The translations under genes and the position numbers were made by a program. A stretch of DNA of 52,007 nucleotides from JALYUS01 sp038231255. GTDB lineage: Bacteria; Chloroflexota; Chloroflexia; Thermomicrobiales; JALYUS01. Shown piece by piece: positions 24,118 through 32,472 of the stretch (the stretch's first letter is position 1; each line of letters opens with the position of its first letter). The stretch is taken from NCBI GenBank assembly GCA_038231255.1, contig JBBRLR010000024.1:1-52007 (forward strand), read 5' to 3'. The notes beneath the pieces are model-generated. The model was not told where the DNA came from, searched no databases, and saw nothing but the letters and a program-made list of their open reading frames with translations.

Positions 24118-24809
24118 GCGCCACGCCGCAGTCACCACCCCTCGATCCCGCGCGCTTCTGCGCGATGATGACGCAGTCCTATGAGAACCGCATCCCGGCG
24201 GACGTACGCGCGATCATCGCCGAGGAAGCGATGACGCCCCTCGGCGAGAAGCCGCACATAGTGGACCTCGGCTGCGGGCCGGGGCTATGGCTGCGCGATG
24301 TCGCCGCGCTCCGGCCCGACGCGACGCTCGCGGGGTACGACCGCGACGCGCAGATGCTCGAAGCGGCGCGCGGCCTCGGCCTCAAGCGCGCGAAATGGCA
24401 CAGCGCGGATGTCGGCGCGCCCGATTTCGCGCTCAAGCCGGACTCGTGCGACGCGATCGCGATGCACTTCTTCATCCACTTCTTCGCGGACCCGCGCCAT
24501 CTGCTCGCGACGGTGCATGACGCCCTGCGGCCCGGTGGTTCGTTCGTGATGACGGGCTGGGTGCGCTCCTCGATGGCCGACTTCCACGACTTCTGGGCGC
24601 AGGCGCGCGTCGCGATCGAGAGCGGTTCATCGGAGGCGGCGCCGGCGAACGATCCCGAAGCCTTCTGCTATCAGCGCTTCGCAGAGTTCAACCGCTACAC
24701 GCTCGACGACCTCCGCTGGCTGCTCGACCGCCACGGTCTCGCCGTCCGCCGCGATGGCATGTACACGAAGAATTTCGCCTATCTGGTCGCGGGAGTGAAG
24801 GAGAGATAG
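24114..24809 (+). CDS. Class I SAM-dependent methyltransferase
   Basis: 231 residues. Motif I is HIVDLGCGPGLWL (about 48-60), motif II LAGYDRDAQML, then DAIAMHFFIHFFADP and a post-core HDALRPGGSFVMTGW strand typical of small-molecule methyltransferases. The His-rich FFIHFFADPRH segment may line the substrate site. It overlaps the unknown gene upstream by 4 bp and has GAGGAGG before the ATG. Substrate unknown. Confidence 0.8.
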   Translation: MSATPQSPPLDPARFCAMMTQSYENRIPADVRAIIAEEAMTPLGEKPHIVDLGCGPGLWLRDVAALRPDATLAGYDRDAQMLEAARGLGLKRAKWHSADVGAPDFALKPDSCDAIAMHFFIHFFADPRHLLATVHDALRPGGSFVMTGWVRSSMADFHDFWAQARVAIESGSSEAAPANDPEAFCYQRFAEFNRYTLDDLRWLLDRHGLAVRRDGMYTKNFAYLVAGVKER

Positions 24810-24812
24810 ATA

Positions 24813-24884
24813 GTGGGCAGAGAGCGGCGACGCGGAGTTGTCGCCCATGACTTCCTGCCCACTGTTCATTGCCCACTGCCCACT
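24813..24884. repeat. CTGCCCA heptamer array between methyltransferase and larE
   Basis: Four tandem heptamers CTGCCCA, CTGTTCA, TTGCCCA, CTGCCCA (24855-24882) face a single inverted unit AGTGGGCAG at 24813-24821, next to the methyltransferase stop. It is another sequence version of the heptamer hairpins, with one arm reduced. Confidence 0.85.
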
Positions 24885-24973
24885 CTATCCTTCCCCGCGT
24901 TGACAGCCCACAGGCCGGGTGCTACCGTCGTTTTCATGTGAATCATCGCGCGCCCGCAGGAGTATCAGGGACG

Positions 24974-25834
24974 ATGCAAACCGCCACACTACCGCTGCAC
25001 GACCTCGCGCCGGACCTCCGGGAGAAATACGATCGCCTGCGCGCACTTTTTATCGAGATGGGTTCCGTGCTGATCGGGTTCAGTGGCGGTGTGGATTCGA
25101 CGTTGATCGCCAAGGCGGCGTATGACGCGCTCGGCGACCGCGCGCTCGCCGTGACGGGCATCTCGCCCTCCTTGATGGTCGAGGAAGCGAACGAGTGCCC
25201 GAAGATCGCCGCACACATCGGCATCCCGTATCTCGAAATCCGCACCGAGGAGATGGACGACCCGAACTACGTCAGCAACCCCGTCAATCGCTGCTATTTC
25301 TGCAAGAGCGAGCTGTGGGATAAACTGACGCCCATCGCGCAGGAGCGGGGCTACGCCGTTGTCGTGGACGGCTCGAATGTAGACGATCTCGGCGAGTTCC
25401 GCCCCGGCATGGACGCGGGCAAGGAGCGAGATGTCCGCTCCCCCTTGCAGGAAGCCGGGATGAACAAGGCGGACATCCGCGCGATCTCCGGCGCTTTGGG
25501 CTTGCCGACGTGGAACAAACCGTCGCACCCCTGCCTCTCGTCGCGCATCCCGCACGGGACGTTTATCACCATCGAGAAACTGGATCAGGTCGGGCAGGCG
25601 GAGGCGTATCTGCGCGTCCTCGGTTTCCGGGGTTTCCGCGTCCGGCACCACGGCGAGATCGCGCGCCTCGAACTGCAACCGGGCGACTTCCCGAAACTGA
25701 TGGAGCAGCGCGCGGAAATCGTGGACGCGTTGACCGACATCGGCTTCCGATTCGTCACGCTCGACCTCGCCGGATTCAAGAGCGGCAGCCTCAATCCCAC
25801 GCACCCCACGAGCGGCGATGCGGCGCACGAGTAA
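24974..25834 (+). CDS. larE: LarE, ATP-dependent sacrificial sulfur transferase (three-cysteine type)
   Basis: Adenylates and thiolates the pyridinium dicarboxylate precursor of the nickel-pincer cofactor used by lactate racemase and related enzymes. 286 residues. The PP-loop SGGVDST is at 37-43. Cys107 and Cys110 (NRCYFCKSEL) with Cys187 (HPCLSSR) form the three-cysteine set of the LarE class proposed to hold a 4Fe-4S cluster, rather than the single-Cys sacrificial type. LarB and LarC are not in the window. The ATG at 24974 has AGGGA/AGGAG upstream. It overlaps the Rrf2 gene by 17 bp. Confidence 0.9.
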   Translation: MQTATLPLHDLAPDLREKYDRLRALFIEMGSVLIGFSGGVDSTLIAKAAYDALGDRALAVTGISPSLMVEEANECPKIAAHIGIPYLEIRTEEMDDPNYVSNPVNRCYFCKSELWDKLTPIAQERGYAVVVDGSNVDDLGEFRPGMDAGKERDVRSPLQEAGMNKADIRAISGALGLPTWNKPSHPCLSSRIPHGTFITIEKLDQVGQAEAYLRVLGFRGFRVRHHGEIARLELQPGDFPKLMEQRAEIVDALTDIGFRFVTLDLAGFKSGSLNPTHPTSGDAAHE

Positions 25835-26261
25835 AACCGACTACGGTCTGCGCGCGCTGATTGACCTCGCGCTCCACGCGAGTGGCGCGCCCGTGCAGAG
25901 CCACGACATCGCCGTGCGGCAGGGCATCCCGGAATCGTACCTGAATCAACTGCTCATCCTGCTGCGGCGCGCGGGGCTGATCCGCTCGCTGCGCGGCCCG
26001 CAGGGGGGGCATCAACTCGCCCGCCCGCCCCGCGCCATCAGCATCGCGGACATCGTCGCCGCCCTCGACGGACCAACGCCCCCCGAAGGCGCGGCCCCGT
26101 CGGGCGAGGCGCGCGGCAACGACGCCGCGACCGATCTCGTCGTGCGCGCCGCGTGGGGGCAGGTCAACGCCGCTGTCGCCGATGCCCTCGGTCGCATTAC
26201 GCTTGACACGCTGATCGAGCAACGCGCCCGCCACGACACGGCAGCGATGTTCCAGATTTGA
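25818..26261 (+). CDS. Rrf2-family regulator without Fe-S cysteines
   Basis: 147-residue winged-helix regulator: KTDYGLRALIDLALH, then SHDIAVRQGIPESYLNQLL as the helix-turn-helix and the LRGPQGGHQLARPP wing. The three cysteines that bind an Fe-S cluster in IscR and NsrR are absent; the protein has no cysteine at all, as in CymR. It overlaps the end of larE by 17 bp, so it is coupled to larE and may control sulfur or cofactor genes. The ligand is unknown. Confidence 0.85.
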   Translation: MRRTSKTDYGLRALIDLALHASGAPVQSHDIAVRQGIPESYLNQLLILLRRAGLIRSLRGPQGGHQLARPPRAISIADIVAALDGPTPPEGAAPSGEARGNDAATDLVVRAAWGQVNAAVADALGRITLDTLIEQRARHDTAAMFQI

Positions 26262-26270
26262 ACGAAAGCG

Positions 26271-26389
26271 GAAACCGATTGAACCGCAAAGGCGCAAAGG
26301 ACACAAAGAACGCAAAGAGGGAAGAAAACGGTTCTTTCTCTTCTTTGCGTCCTTTGCGCTCTTTGCGCCTTTGCGGTTCAATCGGTTTC
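26271..26389. repeat. CGCAAAG 8-9-mer inverted array, long near-perfect hairpin
   Basis: The outer 29 bases of each arm (26271-26299 and 26361-26389) are perfect reverse complements, beginning GAAACCGATTGAACCGC. Inside, both arms continue as CGCAAAG/CTTTGCG units at 8-9 base spacing, so about 50 bases pair. The element starts 9 bp after the Rrf2 stop. Reading it as protein gives the spurious peptide NRKGAKDTKNAK. Confidence 0.95.
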
Positions 26390-26425
26390 ATCTTCTTCCT
26401 CTCGCGTGGGCAGCGAGTGGGAGCG

Positions 26426-27517
26426 ATGCCAGAAGCGACAGTCGAGCAGGCGCGATCCGCCATCCTCCGCCACGGCTACAACACGAACGCGTATGTGACG
26501 CTGCTGCCTCCCCCCTTCTCGCGGTTCACCGCCCCCGGCATTGACGGCGTGATTGCTTATCAGCAGTACGGGCGCGTCTGGCTCTGCGGCGGCGACCCGA
26601 TCTGCGCGCAGGCGGACATTGTGCCGCTGACCGCCGCATTCATGCGCGCGGCGAAACGGGCGCGCAGGACTATCGGTTTCCTGCCCGCCACGCCGCGCGC
26701 GACAACGCTGCTGACCGAACGACTCGGCTTCGACTCTGTGAAAGTCGGCGAGGACAACTTCTACGATCTTCAGACGTGGGCGGCGCGCGGCCAAAAGATG
26801 AAGCATATTCGTGCGAACATCAACCGGGCGACGCGCGAGGGCGTTGCTGTCCGCCGCTGCTACCCCGACGACGTGACGGATGATCTGCGCGCGCAGGTGC
26901 AGCGGTTGATCGAGACGTGGCTGACGACGCGGGGGATGGCCGCGCTCTCATTCCTGCTCGGCATCCACCCGTTCGAGCGGATGGCGGATCGCCGCTTGTT
27001 TCTCGCCTGGCGGGGCGAAACGGTCGTCGGCTTCCTCGCCTGCTCGCCGATCCCCGCGCGCAACGCCTGGTATCTGGAGGACATCATCCGCGACGACGAC
27101 GCGCCCGGTGGCGTGACGGAACTCTTGTTTCAGGAGACGGTCGCCGCGCTCCGGGCGGAGGGGGCGGCGTGCGCGACGCTCGGCATGGCCGCGCTGGCGG
27201 ACTGCGACCCGGCGCATCAGCCGCACGCCCATCGCCTCGCGGGGTGGATGTTCCAGGCGATGTACACGCACCTAAACACCTTCTACCATTTCCAGTCATT
27301 GCGCTTCTATAAAGAAAAGTTCGCCCCGAGTTTCACCGAGGACACCTTCTTTACCTGGTGGCCACGCGGCCTGCGCCGCCCTCGCCTGATCTTCGCCGTC
27401 ACCCGCGCCCTCGACCCTGAAGGCATCCCCGCCACCCTCCTCGGCCCCATCAAACAATCCCTCAAACGGAGAATTGAACCACGAAGGCGCGAAGAGCACG
27501 AAGGGGGTGAAACGTAA
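26426..27517 (+). CDS. DUF2156 (phosphatidylglycerol lysyltransferase C-domain-like) protein
   Basis: 363-residue soluble GNAT-like protein resembling the catalytic C-terminal domain of MprF. It has YNTNAYVTL, GVIAYQQYGRVWLCGGDPIC, the KMKHIRANINRATREGV block, LAWRGETVVGFLAC and a final FYKEKFAPSF. The membrane flippase part of MprF is absent, so substrate and acceptor are uncertain. The start at 26426 is preferred over an in-frame one in the hairpin. The last residues (IEPRRREEHEGGET) come from an ACGAAG repeat arm, which replaces the native stop region. Confidence 0.8.
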   Translation: MPEATVEQARSAILRHGYNTNAYVTLLPPPFSRFTAPGIDGVIAYQQYGRVWLCGGDPICAQADIVPLTAAFMRAAKRARRTIGFLPATPRATTLLTERLGFDSVKVGEDNFYDLQTWAARGQKMKHIRANINRATREGVAVRRCYPDDVTDDLRAQVQRLIETWLTTRGMAALSFLLGIHPFERMADRRLFLAWRGETVVGFLACSPIPARNAWYLEDIIRDDDAPGGVTELLFQETVAALRAEGAACATLGMAALADCDPAHQPHAHRLAGWMFQAMYTHLNTFYHFQSLRFYKEKFAPSFTEDTFFTWWPRGLRRPRLIFAVTRALDPEGIPATLLGPIKQSLKRRIEPRRREEHEGGET

Positions 27518-27615
27518 GCACAGAGGACACGGAGAACACAGAGATCACAGAGAGGGGACGAAATTTCCTTCCCCCCCTCTCTGTGTCCTCTGTGTTCTCT
27601 GTGCGCTCTGTGCTC
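27473..27615. repeat. Composite repeat: CACGAAG arm plus CACAGAG nonamer hairpin
   Basis: TTGAACCACGAAGG and two further GAAG units (27473-27505) repeat the left arm of the 14.5 kb element without its partner. Next is a full hairpin: CACAGAGGA, CACGGAGAA, CACAGAGAT, CACAGAGAG at exact 9-base period (27519-27554), facing four CTCTGTG units (about 27577-27613). It lies between convergent genes and could stop both transcripts. Confidence 0.9.
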
Positions 27616-27626
27616 AAACCGTCGTG

Positions 27627-29429
27627 TTAGCGGCGGCGGTCGCGGCGGGGCGGCGGGGCGTCCATCTCGTCGCGCGGGCGGGCGATGGAGACATTGACGC
27701 GCCGACCGCGCAGGTTCGTGTTGCCCATCACCTGGATGACGCGCTGGGCGTCCGCGCTCGGCACCTCGACGAAGGCGAAGGCGTCGTAGATGTCAATCGA
27801 GCCGATGGACTTGCCGGGAATGCCCGCCTCGTTGGCAATCGCGCCGACGAGGTCCATCGGGCGGATGCCCGCCGTCCGCCCCGCACCGATGAAGAGGCGG
27901 GTCATCCCGGCCTCCACGCCGTCCGCGTCGCCATCCACCGTCGTGACGGCGGCCTCATCGAGCCGCTGCGCCGCGTCGCCGCGCGCCATACGGATGGCTG
28001 CCGCCGCGATGTCCATCGTGTCGTACTGGTCGGCGAGTGATTCGGCGATCAGCAGTTCCTGCCCCAGATTGCCTTCCTCGAGCACGCCGAGGAGCGCTGA
28101 CTTGAACGCCTCGCGCCGCCGCGCCGCCACGTCCGCGAGCGACGGCAGCCGCTTGACGATGATCTGCTGCCCGATCACGCGCTCAATCATCCGTAGCGTG
28201 TATCGCTCGCGCGGCGAGACCAGGGTGATCGCCTCACCCGTCCGCCCGGCGCGGCCCGTCCGCCCGATGCGGTGGACGTAGGCCTCGGGGTCGGTTGGGA
28301 TGTCGTAGTTGAAGACATGCGACACGTCCGGGATGTCGAGGCCGCGCGCCGCCACGTCGGTCGCGACGAGCAGGTCCACCTGCCCGTCGCGGAAGCGGCG
28401 CATCACGCGGTCGCGCGTGCTCTGTGGCAGGTCGCCGTTGATCGCCTCCGCCGTGTAACCCGCGCCGCCGAGCCGCTCCGCCAGTTCGTTCGTCTCGTTT
28501 TTGGTGCGGCAGAAGATGATCGCGGACTGCGGCATCTCGACATCGAGGATGCGGGTGAGGCCATCGAACTTGTTGCCGCCCGGCAGTTCGTAGGCGGTTT
28601 GCGTCGTCAGGGCGACGGTGACATGCGAGACGTTGACGCTGACGCGCTGCGGGTCGCGCAGGTACTTGCGGGCGAGGGCGGTAATGCGCGGCGGGATGGT
28701 GGCGGAAAAGAGCGCGGTCTGCCGCTCGTCGGGGATCGCCTCGAAGATGAATTCGATGTCCTCGACGAAGCCCATATCGAGCATTTCGTCCGCTTCGTCG
28801 AGCGCGACCATCTTGACATTCGACAGGTCGAGCGTGCCGCGCCGCATGTGATCCATCACGCGCCCCGGCGTGCCGACGACGATCTGCACGCCGTGCGACA
28901 GGGCGCGCAGTTGCCGGTCAATCGGCTGACCGCCGTAGATCGGCAGGGTCGTCGCGTGATGGTAGCGGCCGAGTTGATGCATCGCCCCGGCGACCTGGAT
29001 AGCCAGCTCGCGCGTTGGGCAGAGGATGAGCGCCTGCGGATCGCGAATCTCGCGGTCAATCCGTTCGAGCATCGGCAGGGCGTACGCCGCCGTCTTGCCC
29101 GTGCCCGTCTGGGCCTGCGCGATCACATCCTTGCCCGCGAGCATCAGCGGGATCGTGCGCGCCTGAATCGGCGTCGGCTCCTCATAGCCGGCATCGGAGA
29201 TCGCCTTGAGGGTTTCGGGTGACAAGCCGAGATCGGCGAAGGTCGGCAGCGGCGCAGGCTCGGCGGACGCCGCCCCTTGCGGAGGTGCAGCCTGATCCAC
29301 CATCGCCAGATTGGTTTCGGTCGCGCGGCGCGGACGGCGCGGCGCACTACTATCGTAGCGCACCGATTGGCCGCTGCTCGATGCGGGGCGACGCGGGCGG
29401 GAATCATCACGGGGGGGACGGGAAGACAT
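27627..29429 (-). CDS. DEAD-box RNA helicase with DbpA-type RNA-binding domain
   Basis: ATP-dependent RNA remodelling enzyme, 600 residues. After a basic disordered N-tail (1-60) come the Q motif (PTPIQ), AQTGTGKT at 106-113, PTRELA, TPGR, DEAD at 211-214, SAT, then ARGLD and HRIGRTGRAGR in the second RecA domain. The C-terminus has a DbpA-like RRM (MTRLFIGAGRTAGIRPMDLVGAI) and a basic tail. This is the CsdA/DeaD layout, linked to ribosome assembly and cold response. The start at 29429 follows AAGGAG. Confidence 0.92.
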   Translation of the reverse strand: MSSRPPRDDSRPRRPASSSGQSVRYDSSAPRRPRRATETNLAMVDQAAPPQGAASAEPAPLPTFADLGLSPETLKAISDAGYEEPTPIQARTIPLMLAGKDVIAQAQTGTGKTAAYALPMLERIDREIRDPQALILCPTRELAIQVAGAMHQLGRYHHATTLPIYGGQPIDRQLRALSHGVQIVVGTPGRVMDHMRRGTLDLSNVKMVALDEADEMLDMGFVEDIEFIFEAIPDERQTALFSATIPPRITALARKYLRDPQRVSVNVSHVTVALTTQTAYELPGGNKFDGLTRILDVEMPQSAIIFCRTKNETNELAERLGGAGYTAEAINGDLPQSTRDRVMRRFRDGQVDLLVATDVAARGLDIPDVSHVFNYDIPTDPEAYVHRIGRTGRAGRTGEAITLVSPRERYTLRMIERVIGQQIIVKRLPSLADVAARRREAFKSALLGVLEEGNLGQELLIAESLADQYDTMDIAAAAIRMARGDAAQRLDEAAVTTVDGDADGVEAGMTRLFIGAGRTAGIRPMDLVGAIANEAGIPGKSIGSIDIYDAFAFVEVPSADAQRVIQVMGNTNLRGRRVNVSIARPRDEMDAPPPRRDRRR

Positions 29430-29585
29430 CGAAACACTCCTTGGTAAACCCACCCCCCGGCCCCTCCCGACGCGGGATGGGGTTGCTTCACTCCACACGA
29501 CACGTCCGATAGCGAGCGCGGGGGGCGATGGTTTCTTCTCCTATCAGTATCCCACACGACGCCAAATGGTGGGGAGGGGAAAGAA

Positions 29586-29799
29586 CCTACCCCCTGACCC
29601 CTTCCGTCACTCGGCGTGGGAAAGGGGGAGCCAGAGGAAAGGGAGAAACGAGTCTGCATCGAAGTCGGTTCGATCTGCGCGTCCTCTCAACATGTACGAT
29701 GAGGCGTTCTTTCGCCATGCGCTATACTATCCATACACGTATATTGTCTGGCTTCCCCTTTCCCACGCCGAGTGACGGAAGGGGGGCAGGGGGGGTAGG
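29586..29799. repeat. Long GC-rich inverted repeat upstream of restriction-gene stump
   Basis: Arms at 29586-29632 and 29750-29799 pair over about 47 bases, with a 27 bp perfect core containing CTTCCGTCACTCGGCGTG. The 117 bases between them include a TATACT -10-like site near 29722, which may drive the gene stump starting at 29806. The arms have no transposase-like ORF between them. It resembles a non-autonomous palindromic element. Confidence 0.9.
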
Positions 29800-29805
29800 T
29801 CGTCC

Positions 29806-30504
29806 ATGCACATCGCGCCCGCGCACAAAGCGTTCGACGCCTACGAAACCACCCTCGCGGACTTTCGCGACCGCAAGGTGACGAATGAGGGCGCGGTGCG
29901 CTTCGCCTTCCAAACACTGCTGACGACGCTCGCGCCCGCGCGGTGGAATGTGCTCGGCGAGCAGACGATGCCGAGCGGCATCCGCATGGATGGCGTCATC
30001 AAGGACGGCTACAATCTGATGCGCGGCTACTGGGAAGCGAAGGACACGGGGGACGACCTCGACGAAGAAATCCGCAAGAAGACGGCGAAGGGCTACCCGC
30101 TCACCAACATGATTTTCGAGGACACGCGCCGCGCCGTGCTGTATCAGCACCGGCAGCCGGTGATGGATGTGCCGCTGACCGACCGCAAGCAACTGGCGGC
30201 GCTGCTTGGGCAGTTCTTCTCGTACGAGGAGCCGGACATCGTCGCCTTCGAGCGGGCGGTGGACGCGTTCAAGGGGCAGATTCCCGATCTCGCGGCGGGG
30301 CTGAAGCAGACGATTCATCGCGAGCGCGAGCAGACGAACCGCCGCTTCATCGCCGCCTTCAACGACTTCGCCCAGACCTGCCGCACCTCGATTGACCCGA
30401 ACATCGCCGACGCCGCGCTCGAAGAGATGCTGGTGCAGCATTTGCTGACCGAACGGCTCTTCCGCACAATCTTCAACAACCCGGCTCCTTTTCGGGACGG
30501 ATAG
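29806..30504 (+). pseudogene. N-terminal stump of a type ISP restriction-modification/helicase protein
   Basis: 232 residues matching the first part of large (about 1600-residue) single-chain type ISP enzymes. The Mrr-like nuclease site is visible: Asp62 in MDGVIKDGYN, then GYWEAKDTG with the ExK pair. The helical connector continues to LLTERLFRTIFNNPAPFRDG. The frame then stops at 30502; the helicase, methyltransferase and target-recognition parts are absent. Sequence to 30667 does not resume the family in any frame I read. A nuclease fragment could still be made, but I call it a deletion remnant. Confidence 0.75.
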
Positions 30505-30667
30505 GGGGGTCGCGGACCTTACCCGCTCGTGGATAGCGCATATCCCCACGTATGCCTATCGGCCCGCAGAACTGCCGGACACCGCTGTCACCCCGCACCA
30601 CCCCATCCTCCCACTCCGCAGCTACCTCGGCCAGAGAGCAGCCTGCCCGAGGCATCGCGCGCACCTA

Positions 30668-31669
30668 TTAGGCGTACTCTCGTTGCTCGTTTGATCCGCT
30701 GCCGACCACCGCCGGGATCACCCGCTCGGCGGCTAGGCGCAGTGTCTCTGTATCAACCCAGCCGCCCCCAAGAATGATGTACTGGAAACCGGTCTCTACC
30801 AACCCGCGGATATGCACCACCGCGTCCTCCGGCGTGCCGGCGAAGGGCATCCGCTCGAGGTGAGCGAGCAGCCTCGGTGGGAGGCGCTCGAGCTTCGCCC
30901 GCGCCGCCGCAGTTGTCTCCGCCAGGCGGAGGGCTAGCGTGGTGGTGCGGAGGACCGACTCATAGGGCCGCCCCGCCTCCACGCAGTGCCGCCGCACGAT
31001 GTCGAACTTGCGCCGGGCATCGTCGGGGGTGAAGGCGCCGCCCGCCCACGAAGCGGCCGACAGATTGGAGGCATCGGCATACTGGGCCACGAAGCGCAGC
31101 GTCGTGCGCTCGCCGCCCCCCGCCACGATGATCGGCACATGGGGTTGCTGGGCAGGCGGCGGGCGGAGCTTCGCCCTCTCCGCCCGGGAGTATGCGCCCT
31201 GGTACGTGACCTCCTCGCCGCGCAGCAGCGGGCGGAGGATCCGCAGCGCATCCTCGAGCGCCGCCTGCCGTTCCTTCGTCGGCGGATAGTTGATCCCGAG
31301 CTGGCGCCACTCCTGGTGCATGTCGCCGCTCCCCACCCCAAGCACGACCCGGCCATTGGAAATGCGATCCACATCGGCGACGGCACGCGCGAGCACGACG
31401 GGATTCCAGTACGACACGCAACTGACCAGCGTCCCGAGGCGGATGGTGCGCGTCGCCTCGGCCAGCGCCGCGAGTGTGGTCCAGGCGGCGCTGCCGGCGA
31501 TGAGCGGATGGTCGGGCAGGAAAAGGCCATCGAACCCCAGTACCTCGGCCGTTTGGGCGATGTCGCGCATGACCGCCCAGTCGTCCGGGACGGCGGTAAT
31601 GACGCCGAAGCGCACGCGGTGTGTCCCTTCGATGGCCCACGGATGCGGCGCCGCAACGGCAATAGTCAT
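30668..31669 (-). CDS. LLM-class flavin-dependent oxidoreductase
   Basis: 333-residue luciferase-like monooxygenase fold. It has RVRFGVITAVPDDW at the start, RIGLGTLVS-like strand IRLGTLVSCVSYWNP, the NGRVVLGVGSGDMHQEWRQLG signature and PIIVAGGGERTTLRF. The flavin is F420 or FMN; the substrate is unknown. The ATG has AAAGGAG upstream. It lies 54 bp after the cupin gene on the same strand, suggesting one transcript opposite the STAND regulator. Confidence 0.85.
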   Translation of the reverse strand: MTIAVAAPHPWAIEGTHRVRFGVITAVPDDWAVMRDIAQTAEVLGFDGLFLPDHPLIAGSAAWTTLAALAEATRTIRLGTLVSCVSYWNPVVLARAVADVDRISNGRVVLGVGSGDMHQEWRQLGINYPPTKERQAALEDALRILRPLLRGEEVTYQGAYSRAERAKLRPPPAQQPHVPIIVAGGGERTTLRFVAQYADASNLSAASWAGGAFTPDDARRKFDIVRRHCVEAGRPYESVLRTTTLALRLAETTAAARAKLERLPPRLLAHLERMPFAGTPEDAVVHIRGLVETGFQYIILGGGWVDTETLRLAAERVIPAVVGSGSNEQREYA

Positions 31670-31723
31670 CTCGGATCTCCTTTCACGATGCTCCCTTGCG
31701 CCGACCGCAAGGCTGCCACCTCG

Positions 31724-32215
31724 TCACCGCGCGGTCGGCGGTGGTATCTCACATCCATACTTCGCAGCGGTCGCCACGAACTTCTCCAGATCTGGCGGCC
31801 CTCCTTGCGGAGGCGATGCGTCGGTAACCGGCTGTCCCATTTCCGCCAGGAACTCTTCGAAACCGCCTGGCAGGAAGAACACGAGCGCCTTTGCGGGTGC
31901 GGCCCCGACGGTGCGGTAGCCCCGCAGCACCCCTTTCGGTATTCGCACCAGTGACCCGACAGTGGCAGTGGTGGCAATGCCATCGGTGACGAACTCCATC
32001 TCACCTTCGAGCAGGTAGAAAGCCTCTTCCATTGTATGGTGAATGTGGGGTGGCGGTCCGATCAGGGGCGGAGTCGTCACCTCCACGACCGCATAGGCCC
32101 CGTACGTCTCTCCGCTCGCCACCTTGATTGTTGCCCGCTCCCCGCCGATCATCCAGTAGGATCTTCCCGCGCCCGATGGGACGTGCATACTCGGTCCATT
32201 GGCGATCTCGTCCAT
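31724..32215 (-). CDS. Cupin-domain protein
   Basis: 163-residue single-cupin protein. The metal motif is PPPHIHHTMEEAFYLLEGEMEF, with the second motif around PKGVLRGYRTVG. The two-histidine cluster and the Glu suggest a metal site, so a dioxygenase, isomerase or sensor role is possible. I chose the ATG at 32215 with AGGGAG in front; starts at 32221 and 32302 are alternatives. It pairs with the LLM oxidoreductase, perhaps in one oxidation step. Confidence 0.8.
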   Translation of the reverse strand: MDEIANGPSMHVPSGAGRSYWMIGGERATIKVASGETYGAYAVVEVTTPPLIGPPPHIHHTMEEAFYLLEGEMEFVTDGIATTATVGSLVRIPKGVLRGYRTVGAAPAKALVFFLPGGFEEFLAEMGQPVTDASPPQGGPPDLEKFVATAAKYGCEIPPPTAR

Positions 32216-32472
32216 GACCATCTCCCTTGCTTCCTCCCGCGATACATACCGATCGGAACGGTGCGATACCGACCCGAGTGGATCGCCCGCTTTCGCGCGC
32301 ATCGGCCCGCGAAGCGCATCCGATCCTTTCCACCGGGTGCCGTTCTCCGCCCACCCGTGCCCTCACTCTCGCATCGACAGCGGCGGCGAACCAGCCACAG
32401 CGCTGGAACACTGCTGGAACAGTTCGCAACACCGGTGAGATGGCGCCATCGCGCGCTGGTCATGGCCCGGGT

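Noticed and set aside
26258..26425. N-terminal extension of the DUF2156 protein
   Set aside because: The extra residues are a translation of the CGCAAAG hairpin and include the spurious NRKGAKDTKNAK peptide.
29660..29680. tRNA T-loop-like GGTTCGATC
   Set aside because: No acceptor stem, D arm or anticodon arm can be formed around it.
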